Shown one piece after another: positions 23,231-35,200 of a stretch of 64,000 bases of DNA. The position numbers were made by a program, and so were the translations under genes. This stretch comes from Erythrocercus mccallii (Eukaryota; Chordata; Aves; Passeriformes; Dicruridae). The notes beneath the pieces are model-generated. The model did no database searches. It saw nothing but the letters and a program-made list of their open reading frames with translations, and was not told the DNA's origin. The stretch covers positions 257,826 through 321,825 of the forward strand of contig VZRG01000776.1 in NCBI GenBank assembly GCA_013397435.1. The letters are read 5' to 3'. The stretch's first letter is position 1. Each line of letters begins with the position of its first letter.

Positions 23231-26200
23231 CTGGAAAAAAAACAGCACAAGTTGAATGACTTATCTCAAAGCATTTAGCCCGTATAAGACTTGACACAGG
23301 AAAACCAATTTCATTATATGTTCAAAGACAGCTATTCAAGTTACCAAACTAGATCAGCCTTGAAATCTTAAGTGAAAAATCACCAGCAACCATCACACCT
23401 GGTGATCTTGGAGGGAGACATGGAGAGAAATGTACAAGTATATGTGATGTTTCAAAATTTAAGGATCTTTTTATGAGGCTCTGTGACTTCTTCCCATCTC
23501 AGGAACGCAGTCAGAAGAGTTTCTAGAGAGGGAGGTCACAAAGTCTCAGGATACCGCCTAGCTACTATGGTATAAACACTGAGAAGAAAACCTACTCAAT
23601 GAGATAACGCTGGATTTGAAATTGCAGCTGATTCTCCTGACACCTAAGTTAGAGACGAAATTATTGTATTCATTCATTTGGGGAAAAGAAGGGAAAATAT
23701 TTGATAAATAATTGATTCTCTAGGTCTAAATTCCATCTACTCCTAGAATAGGATCCTCATTTCATGCAGCATAATAGTAAGAAATATATGAAGAAAAATA
23801 GTTCGGTTTTAAAATGCTCACATATTGTAGAGACCAGAATTCTTTGTGGGTGTTCCAAGATCTTGATTTTCAGCAGTGCTGGGGAAAAATGAAGCTCCCA
23901 CAGATTTAAGAGCAGAAGGTAATTAGCTTGTCAGAAAGATCTGCCCAGAATCTTGAATTGGGCACTTAGGACACATTTCAAATCCTGGACACTGAATAAA
24001 GTTTGGAACAAAGAGCAAACCACCAGGACAGTCCTACAAGCCTCAGTGCTTTTCATACCAGCAGTTTTCCTGTAACCTTACCTGGGCCCAGGGCTGGCAC
24101 CTCCCTTTGTGTGTGGCACTGAGAGCAAATTAGTGTGTGGAGAGGATGGCAAAGTCCAGCTGTCATGTCCTGAGAATACCTGAAGATTGTTGCTGGAGCT
24201 CTCCAATAAGTTAACTTCAGGGAGGAAAAAAAAGCAACAAACAAATCCTCGGTGACTATTGCAGACATTGTCTTAAGACAGCAAAACACAGGCAGGCTTA
24301 AGGCAGCAATCTGACCATGAGGTCCCCAACCACAGATAATAAGAAAAAAGTCCCAGCCACAGGTAAAAAGGCAAAATTCCCATGTTCATTTAGAGAGTGG
24401 CAAGGTGCCCTTGTAATCCCAGGTGTGATTCTTGAGAAGGTACAGCATGACAGACATAGGTTTGCATTTTTGCAAGTCTGACTAATAGTTTTTCACATTT
24501 GACATACATCAGGCAATGTTTTGATACCGATTTCCTCATAATTTGAGCTAAAATACTACAGTTTTTTAAATACTGCCCCATTCCTGGAAATTTTCAAGAC
24601 CAGGTTGAACGATGCTTTGGGCAACCTGGCCTAGTGGAAGGTGTCCCTACCCATGGCAAGGGGATTGCAACAGGATGGTCTTTATGGTCCCTTTCAAGCC
24701 AAACCATTCTATCATAAATACTTTCATTAAACAGGAAGACTCGCTAAATTATAATTAGCAAGCAGATTCCTTTACCCCTACTCTTTTTTCCAACTCGCTT
24801 CTTCTGGCCAAAGTAGAATCAAATTCTGGAACTCTGCACCCGGATCTAGAACGTGAAAGGGACCCAAAGGATGTTTTGACAACACCAAAATGCCTTTGCC
24901 TCACATCAGCTCCCCCCTGAGAGCTGCTTTGGCTTGAGAGCTCAAATGCATCGTGGCAGGACATCGAAAGAAGACCTGCAAAGCTCTTTTTGTGTAACTG
25001 GAAGCCGTAGTGAAAGCACGGTCGTTTATCCTTAAGAGCGCACCCAGCTCTCGGCACCGCTTGTTCTGCTGCCTCAGTCACCGCGGGCGCATGAAGGGCT
25101 CTGGGCAGGTTGTTCCAGGGATTCCCCACGCCCTTTCCCAGCCTCAGCTCGGGCTTGCCGCAGTGCTTGCGCTAACCTAGGGCCAGGGTGAGGCGGGCAT
25201 TGCTCCGGGAGTACCTGTGGGGGAGTGATTCCTGTGGCCCATGGCGGGCGGGCAGGCCGCAGCGCGGGGGCCCCGCAGCGCCGGGAACCTCTCGCAGCCG
25301 GGGGCGGCCGGCGGGGCCGGCAGAGGCAAAGGCCCGCTGAACTGGTAACTGGAGCTTGCCGAGGCACACACTGCATCGGGGCTGGAAAGCAACCAGCCAC
25401 CCACTTCGAGGGAAAAGGGAGAACAAAGTTATTACTATTGTCGCGTGGAAGCGCCGCCATGCGACTAAGAAAGCGGCAGCGTTCTCGCAGGATCAGAAAT
25501 ACCTCAGAAATACGGAGCAGATTCCAAGATACTGGTCCGTGAAACAAGTGACAAAAACCCAGCAACCCTCCACCCCCTTCCCAACCCACCAACTCTGAAA
25601 ACAAGACCGGAAAGTGTCACAAACATTAAAGAACAAATGAAAGCAAAACTGTGAGTAGAGCAAATGCAACTTCTCCCCCTCATTTTTTACCTGTTCACCT
25701 ACGAAAGATAATTTTATAGGTGACAAAAACATTCACAAGTACAAAACCAAAGGGGTAAGAAGGCCCTTAAAATGTCATATATCATCTTGATTCTAGATTC
25801 CTTTTAATATTGAAAACCCAGGTTATATGGAAAATGTTCCCTCTGTAGGACCTCTCACATTATTTCCTACTGTGAGGTCTCGTCAATGTCTTTATTTTCT
25901 TTAAAGGATCCCTTTCAATGAACACAATTCAGGACTCAGTAAGTGACCAGTACGAATCAGTTAAGCAAGGCCCAGGTTCCCAGCACTCATTATCGCATAA
26001 AACTTGCAGCTGACATGAATAAAAACCTTACAGTGAGAATATGTCATATGTTGACCTTCAGAGACCGGCTCTGGAGCATCCTTAGAATGGTTTCTGAAAA
26101 GCAAAATGCTTAATGGTAAGTGTTCTCATTGAAAAATTACAAAAGTTATAACCAGAACTATGCATTAAAAATTGGAGAAGTGAGTAAAAAAGGAGGGAAA

Positions 26201-29200
26201 TCCCTCTTCTTTAACCTTGCTAGGCTGCAGTAGACCTTCCTATGTTTTGCCATAAAGGAAGCAGGAGCTTTTGTTTGATGACATAAACAACAAAAATGTT
26301 CCTAAGTTTGTGCCATATTCGGGAGCTGAACATGAATTCTATGTCTGCCTGCGGGCACCATTCCTGCTTGCAGGCAAGCTGAAGGCAGCATTCCCCCTTT
26401 CGCCAGCTGGAAACCCTGACACTGAGACACAGCAGCTCCTTAAGTGGTGAGAGGAATGAAACACAGGTTCTCCTGCAGACGCATGGGACACTTCACATGT
26501 CAGAAGATAAAGCAGGTCCGAACAAAATTAATTAGAAATTATGGGCTGGAATGCATCATTTGGATGCCACTGTGCACTAACGTGGGTGATGAAAGGAAAA
26601 TTTTGCAAGATAAACTACAATTAATTTCTGATGGAAGCATCTCTGACACCTTCAACAAACTCATCATAAATTATCATACAGACTTAATAGCAGCAGTGTA
26701 GTTACGTTACAATTACACTGTAATTTCACTTCAACTATGCTTTTTGACACCTGGAGTTAACATTTTTTCTCCCTGACCTATCAAAGTACAGGATTCACTG
26801 GAGTGCAAGTACACTGTAGTGAACATATGTGGGGTATAACACTACTGGGGAACCTCACACCATCTCATTTCAGGCTTTCTGTGTAGACAGAGATAAGTGC
26901 CAGGATCCCCAAGATCATGTTCGCCCACTTCAGCACCTATTGTAATAACTACGTAATTAGTCTCCCCAATAATATAATTGGACTGACTCTGGATTTAAGA
27001 CAGCAGAAACAAGAATCAGTTATGTAATTTATCTTTCATATGGTGATGTCACAGTTTTAACCATATCAGCAGCAAAAAGCTACTGGATCAAAAAAACCAA
27101 GGATGAACTCACCTTTCCTTTGCATCCAGGAAGGCTTTGGCAAAGGGATTATACTTGATTTTGAGAGCTGTTATCTTGAGTTTGCAGAAAACAAGGCATG
27201 TTAGTGAAGGCAATTTGAAATAGAAAATCGACAAAACATCCTCCAGAGTAATCTGAGTGGAACTGCCTGGGTTAGCCTAAAATATATCCCCCACACTTGA
27301 TGTTTCCAGGACTGGGTAGGAGACAGCTTTGCTGTGTACTGATCAGTGCCACAGGCAAAACACCAGCTGGGGCTGCCTGGCATGAGCTGGTCTGGTAAAT
27401 CTGGTGGAATGATGGACCCTTTCAAGAGGGTTTAAACACTGAATTCCTATCAAGTACGAATAAAATCTGCAGCAACTTTAGCTAAGGCACATGTGGCACA
27501 GGAGTAAGCAACTCTTACAATCCAAACCATCCCTCAAGGGCAGAAATTTTCCCATGAAGTACTGTGTTGTTCTGCAGTTGTATGTGTTATAGGGAACATG
27601 GGGAGATAGGGTTATCATTATAACTATCAGTTATTGTTGGGAAAAGATATTTGGCTTGACTGTAGGGCTGTTTGGCTTTTTTTTCCAGTGAAGGGTTGGG
27701 ACGCCAGGACAGACGGACCAGTCTGGATGAGCTGTGGCAGGATATTAAGCTAAACCTGGTTTAGTACTGGAGCCAGACACTAGATTAGTCAATGTTCTAC
27801 TGCAGAGAAAAGACAGAGTATTAGACTGGATGGACTATCACACTGCATGGCACTGGTGGGGAAACAAGGAAAAGGCACGCTGCTCTTGTAGTTAATCAGC
27901 TTCTGGCAGAGCTCCTCAGTGGAGAGCAGAGCTCGGCGTGGCCCCCGCCTACCTCCTCGTTCTGGTAGGCAGTCACGGCTATGAACTGGGTCTCAGGGAA
28001 GGAGCAGTTCATCACCATCCGATGCGGGCCTCCCACGCGAACTATGTGCACCTGGGGCTCGTATTTGTGCAGGGAGTTCAGCATTATCTGCAGGAAACAA
28101 AACACAGAGACAGCCCCCGGTGCCACCCTGGCAGCTGCCAGCCACCCCCTGGCTCTGTGACAGAGCAGCTGTCACTGCTGAACCTCCCCAGCCTGCGATC
28201 GATCGCTGCAGCAGGAGGGCAGCTGCCTTCCACCCCTGCAAACACCACAGGGCTGAACAGAATGAGACTTCACTGGACTATGTTTAAGGCTTTGGATGCA
28301 GCGGGATCAGTGAGTGCAGCCCTGGTTTCATGCCTCAGATGTTTTGGTTTTCTGAAATTCTTTTCCCAAGCAGCCTTCTGAAGCCGAAATCTGTGTCGTG
28401 TTGCACAGCAGCGTCAAGTGAGTATTTGTGCTGGCAGCTATGGCCCTCAAAACCTCTGGGATTCCACTGCACTAGAGGCTGCTGAAACAGCTCAGGGGCA
28501 CTCCCTGTCCTGCTTCTGCTGTCTGGAAGACAAAACCACCATCACAGAAAAGGAGGAAACTAAGGCAGTCATCCAGTTCCTCTCTTGGCAAGATGAAGTG
28601 TATCTAAACAAGCCTTAGCATCTAACCTGGCACTAAAAGCTGTGAAGAGCATTGATTCCAGGAAGTCCATTAGGTCCTTTAATTGGGCCTAGTGCAAGAA
28701 AAAGATTATTTTTTTAAATTTGTACAGCCAAAGTGATGTATGCATACATGCATACATGTACATATAAAATAAAGAACATAGCTATTAGCATAAGGCACTG
28801 ATAGTCATCAAATACTTTTTAATACCATCACAGAAGGGGCAGCTGAAGCACAGAGTGGGGACATGTTTTACTTTAACACTGTGGTCATGATTTCAAAAGA
28901 AGGCAAAGGAAGCTTCAATCATTTGTTATGTAGTAACTTTTGTTTGGGTTCTGTTTCTCATATGGCTTTTCCTCTCCTGCTTTCTGCTATTTTCCTCTCT
29001 TTCATATAAATACATGATGTTCCCCTGGGTTTTTTTCCTCAGGGACTCTTTGACCCTCCAAGTTTCCTGTAGCTTTTTTTCCCTATGCATAGTTTTCTGA
29101 GGCTTTTGACTTTTCTGAGATCCCGGAGACAAGACAAGCATTTGCAAATTCAGATCCTGTTCTATGCTCTACAATAATTCTTGTGTGCTGGTTCCACATA

Positions 29201-32200
29201 TGACTAAGGAAAGTCAGATCATCTTCCATTCTCCAACCTGTAAAACCTGAGATAATTTCCTACCTCATTAGAGTACTAAGGTTACAGAGCTATCTCACAA
29301 ACCTAATGGAAATAACAGATTGAGAATGTATAACATTTACATGAAAGAAATTGATTCTGGGCTGACAAGTATCATCCACCATAGGAGTTCGGTACAAAAC
29401 AAACAAGTGAACAAAAGGTGTTGTGCAACATTTTGCCTTTAGATGCATCATCAAAAATAAAATATGAAACAAAACTAATTTTCCTGTTTGCATTTTTAAG
29501 GGGTTCAAAGAGAAAGTCACTTATTTCTGGTACATGTGGTTTCTTTCCAAAGGCCAAAGCTGATTCAATAGAATATTGATAATTATCATGATGCAGAAGC
29601 AGACATAGTAATTATTTAATTTAGGAGCAGCCTTTTATTCTGCCATCTGACTCCTGCCAACATTCCACTTACACCAAACAACATTGGGGAACACAACAAA
29701 AACCTAATACCCATGGCCATTTTTCCCCCCTTTCTCTGAAGTCCTATGTAAAAATCCCCAGCACACAAGATCAACTCTGAAAAGACCTCTGACGATTAAG
29801 TAAACCACAGTACTCTGTCTCTCTTAACATCAAGAAGTCCATTAAAATCTGAAAGTGCCAATTAAGGCCTGTTTATCCCTGTTTACATTTGGCCTCCAGA
29901 GAATAATTGGCATCTGTGGGTGAAGAGGCCTGTAAGGGCTTCTATAATTACATAAATGCACCCTTGATATTTCTTGATTGGTAGGTGCTTGCAATTGAAG
30001 CCAAGAGGTGGAAACATCAGGCCATACCTGCCCACTCCCATTGAGCTTGTTGGTAAGTTTGACTTTGCTGAAGGAAATGGCAGCTTTCATCCAATGGGCC
30101 CCAAAGTTGGGAGAGTCGGGGTGGATGTAAACACAGCTGTGGTTCGGTGGCTCTGGTTTCCCAGCTGGCACCCATTCTCCATTGACGTACTTCCAGCGAT
30201 GGCCGTCAGTCGGAGCAAAGTCCAGCAGGAAGGAGTACATGGCATTCGGATCCAAGCCTGACACGCTGATCTTCAAAACAGGGAACATCCGCCTGGCCAG
30301 GGGAAAAAAGAGGGGGACATCACTGGAAACTGGTCTTAAAAAACTCTCCTCAGTATGTTTGTTTCCAGATGCTCACTGACTAATTCAGAAAAAAAAAAAA
30401 TCCTCCCTTCCTTCAATGCACCCTTGCCATCAGACCTTGCACTTGGCAGTTTCTCCAGTAATTTGGTCCCATACTCTCATAGTCCCTGACCTCACCAGCT
30501 TGACCATGTCCTTTTGCTTTTAGTTCCATCTGACACCCAAGCTCTAAACTTCTACCCAGCCTTCCACCATCTCGTGTGTTTAAAACTGAAATCCAGCCTT
30601 TGTTTAGTTTTGGCAAAATGCTCCTTTTGTGCCTAAAGGTCCAATGCCACCTTTTCTCAATCCCTTTTTTATTTTTTTTTCTTTTGTAAAGGAGATTTTC
30701 AGGAGCTCACAGCTTGACTTTCAGTGGTTTTCTTTCTGTACCAGTGCTTGTGGTCCATGCCACAAAGCTCTGAACTGGCACCTCAGTGCCTGAAAGTCTG
30801 CTGTAGTAGAGCTAGTAGGGCTCCAACACTTTCAGGAACTGGGAATAATGTGTGGACATCAGAACAGAGGTGTTTCCCAGCAAAGGTATTCTATTCATTA
30901 AGCTTCTGAGCTTGTCAAGGAATATATGTAACTGTTGTTACATATCACCTCCTACCTTCCTCTTCCATGAGTAACTTGCCAGAGACACCTCCATACTGAC
31001 CTCTCCTGGCAACTGCCATTTCTCCATGCCACATTTTTATGGACCATAAATGCCAGTGGAGGCCAATGAATCTTTGTGCTCCTTTTCTCTGTGGCTGCAG
31101 AGAGGGTACACCAAGCAACCAGAGGAATGGCCTGAGGTCCATAGCCATGGGGCTAAGGTAAGGTAGCTCTCAAGGCTTAGGTATCCATACAAGATATCCA
31201 AAATACATAAGAAGGGAGCTGAAACTCCAGGCTGTCTTAAAGGACTGGAAGTCTTTGCCCCTGCAGTCATACTCTCTAGTGACACCCAAATGCATATTGC
31301 TAACAATCAGTCTCCCATGATATCCCACTCACCTTTCTGGATACCTTTATATAGTTTTTGCTGCATACATTCAGCACCTTCTGCTGACAGGAAAAGACAG
31401 AATTTGAGAAATTTGAGATTTTTCATCTAATATTGATACTTGCTGATATAGGGTCAGTGGAGTATTGAGGAAGATATCATAGAATGTCTTGGGTTTGAAG
31501 GGACCTTAAACATCAACTTGTCCCAGTCCCTGGAGTGGTGTCCCCAACACCTTCCACTAGACCAGGCTGCTCTGAGCCTCATTCAGTCTGGTCTTGAACA
31601 ACTCCAGGGATGTGGCATCCACAACTTCTCAGGGCAGCCTTTTCCAGTGCTTCCCCACCCCTTGCATCACTCCATGGCCTAATAAAAAGTCCCTCTCCAG
31701 CTCTCTTGTAGTCCCCTTTAGGTACTGGGAGGCTGCTGTAAGGTCTCTCTCCTCTCCAGGCTGAACATCACAACTACCTCAGCTTTTCCCCACAGGAGAC
31801 GTTCTCTCCTCTGGACTTGCTCCAACAGGTCGATGTCCTTCCTGTACTGGAGACCCCAGAGCTGGATGCAGCCTTCCAGGTGGGGTCTCATGAGAGTGGA
31901 GCAGAGGATGAGAATCCCCTCCCTCGCCCTGCTGGCCGTGCTGCTTTAGATGCAGCTGAGGATGTGTTTGGCTTTCTGGGCTGCCAGTGCACATTGCTGG
32001 GTCCTGTTGTGCCTCTTGTCCACCAACACTCCTGGGTCCTTGTCCTCAGGGTTGCTCTGAACCTATTCTCCACCCAGCCTGTATTTTAATGCAGAACCAT
32101 AAAGTTCACTTTATGAGGTTTGCACAGGGGTCACTCTCAAGCCTGTCTGGATCCCTCTGGATGACCTCCCTTCCCTCCACATGTCAACCCGAGCACACAG

Positions 32201-35200
32201 CTGGCGGTTGCTGGCAAACTTGCTGAGGGTGTGCCCCTGTCACCAACAAAGGTCATGAAAAGTTCAGTCCCAGTACTGACCCCTGAGGAACAGCACTCTT
32301 CAGTGGTCTCCAAGGTACTGTGAACCATGAGCTTTCTAATTAAATAGAAGCTTAGTCAAGGATTTATACACTGCACCTGTCTTTCTGATCGGCATGCACC
32401 AGCTACCAAACTGGGATATGATAAAAAGTATGGATGCATTGCTCCTTCCAACACTTAGATCTCCCCAGTCAATGTTCAAAGTAACACATTTAGATACATA
32501 GCTGAAATTGAATTAGAGGGGAAAATTAATCCACATGAAAATTTAATTTCACTAGATCGTGCGGAGCTATTTGTGTTACATGCAGATTGTTAATTCCTCC
32601 GTCTGCTCTGCCTTTTTATCTGAGAGGCTCAAGTCTATCCCCAAAGGACCTATAGACCAATCCAGAAGAGAATACAGACACCATCAGTTTTAACCTCCTG
32701 TAGCACTAAGATTAGAGCACTTCCCTGTGTTAACTGGCTTCACACCCAGTAATTCCCTACCTCGCTTGGACCAGCATGTATTGACTGTACAGACTCTAAT
32801 GATGGAGAACTTACCACCTAACATGTTCTGCTGATTGTGTGGCTTTACTGTTAAAATCTGTCTTTTAGCATGGCAAGTAGTGATTTCTCCAAATTTGTTT
32901 CAGTCAAAATGTTTGTTTCAATGATCAGGCAGGTGCACACGTGACCTCCATTGCTGCAATAGCCGAGCACTTCAGCCTCTTCAATTTATTTAGAGCAAAT
33001 CTGCTGCAATTACTCCACAGTGCAGGCCTTGAGTGGGAAGACGTTTGATACCAAACTTGAATGTGCAGTAACCAGTAAAGTTGCTTTAGCATTCAAGCCT
33101 GGAAAGGGCTTCTTTTCCCCCACTCATGGCTGCCTGCACCGATCCCCTATGGATTTTCCCCATACACACAGGGGAACAGTGGCACCTTCCTGTCTCCAGG
33201 CAATAACAGGGGTTGCAAAGTCTCAGGATACTGCCTAGCTAATATGGTACAAACACTGAGAGAGGAAACCTACTCAGTCAGGTAACAGTGCATTTGATAT
33301 TGAAGTCGGATATCACTCAGATACAGTAGGTCTGAGTAAAATAAGAGATGGTTTCCCACTGCATCAGCTGCACCCCTTGGGATGTATTTTGTGATATAGC
33401 ACATGGTTTAATTTTAATGATGTCTATCCTGTTCAGAATACATCTATCTCCCCTAGGCATATTGCTAGGGCAGGTGATACATTATAACGATGTATAATAC
33501 AGCCACACAGACATATCTGTATATTAACACTGAAGTTCATCTAACTGTGACATTTTGGGACCCTCGGTACCAATTAGAGATGGCTCAGAGCAGATAGAAT
33601 TGTGCATGCTAGAATTTGACACTTGAGGATCACTAATCAATTAGACTTTCACTCTCTGGGATACTCTTGTATCGGGTTTCTGTTTAATTTCTGAGCTTTG
33701 CTAACAGTGTGTCTGTCCACAGCAGCTGTTTTAGCTTTCACTCACAAAAGTTCAGGCTGGCTCTTCTCTTTCATCATAGAACACCGTTTTCGAAAGCATT
33801 AATCTACCCTTCAGCAAGAATGGTTTAGTTGTACTCATTTAGCAGCAGCAGAATAAGATCAATATTTTTTTCTACTGAGAATCTCTCTGGAGACAATCAC
33901 TGAAGAACCCTGAACCAGAGAAAAACTCATAACTCATAGGAAATTGTCTCAAATTTGTCCCCTTTTGAATAGCATGGTTCAGAGTTCTTTGCTGCAGGCC
34001 ACTGTCTGTATTTTCTTTGTTTTAGTGTGCTGCTGTGATTTTTGATGAAAGATACTTTCAGAAATACAGAGATCCTTTTTCATAGTCTCTGATGCTACAG
34101 TAACTATGTTAAAAGGATTAATGCAAATGACTGTGTGACATACTTTTGTTATTTTTTATTTTGAGATTGTTATAGTTTGATCCTAAAGAACCTATTCTGC
34201 TCTCACTAACATTTCTAGAGATGTCACTGGCTATAGGAAAAGTACAATCAGGCTGATAAGGAGTGTATAAGTTAAAATAAAAAAAAACAGGCAGCTTACA
34301 CAATGAAATAAAGAGTACCCAGGCTTATTCAGATAACGAAAGATTCCCTTATCAACATTATAAAAAGATTTTATCTACATACTCACCCTGACATTTCAGA
34401 AAGAGCTAGTATCAGCGTGAAGTCATGATTTTCATTAGCTGCACGGAAAGAAACTGAAAAAACCCTGTTGGTAAGACGTGATTCTTTGTACCAATTTAAC
34501 TAATCAGAGGCAAACCCATCTTACCTCATTTTTAGTCCCTTACACTGCTAAGGAGCCAGTTTAAGCAACTGTACAGCAAGAGAAAGTCCACTTAGAAGTT
34601 TGCTGTAGCCTAACAGCAGTTTTCAAAGCAATTTAAATGAAGGAAAAGCAGCTTCACAATACAAAGAGAATCTCAGCAGCAGATTTTTATCAGTATAGGT
34701 ATTATGAGGAATCAGAATGGCAGCAGGTACTCTTATACCAACAGCTGGTATTTTGAGAAGGTAACTGTTCTCTCTGCAGAATCACCTTGCTGAGCCAACA
34801 GACTAGATTTTTCATTTTTACTGCTTTCATCTATCTCCTTCATCAAGCTACAGTCAACAGTAATTTCATCCACAAATTCTGCTAAATCAAAGCCTGCAAA
34901 ATTAATGGAGTAAATCTTTCTCTCCATCTCTTAATTCCTCCCTCCTATGTGGATCTCCTGAGAGGTCTCGCAAAACATGTTGAGGGACCAGCTGGGATGG
35001 GGAGCAGCAGAGGGCTGGTGAGGATAAATTAAATAAAAACCTTAATATCACTGTACAAATCTTATTCTGGTAGCCCCTTGTCTGTTATGGGCTGGACTCT
35101 GCTGTCTGCCCAGTTCAGAGCAGAACCTCTGTGGAGAGACTTCTTCAAGCCAGTGCCTGATTCAGCATTAGCACCCTTCTCACCGGATTTTTCACTCTTC

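Noticed and set aside
25074..25604. Minus-strand open frame of 176 codons over TBX19 exon 6
   Set aside because: It runs through both flanking introns in a different phase from the conserved TBX19 reading; a shadow of the GC-rich exon.
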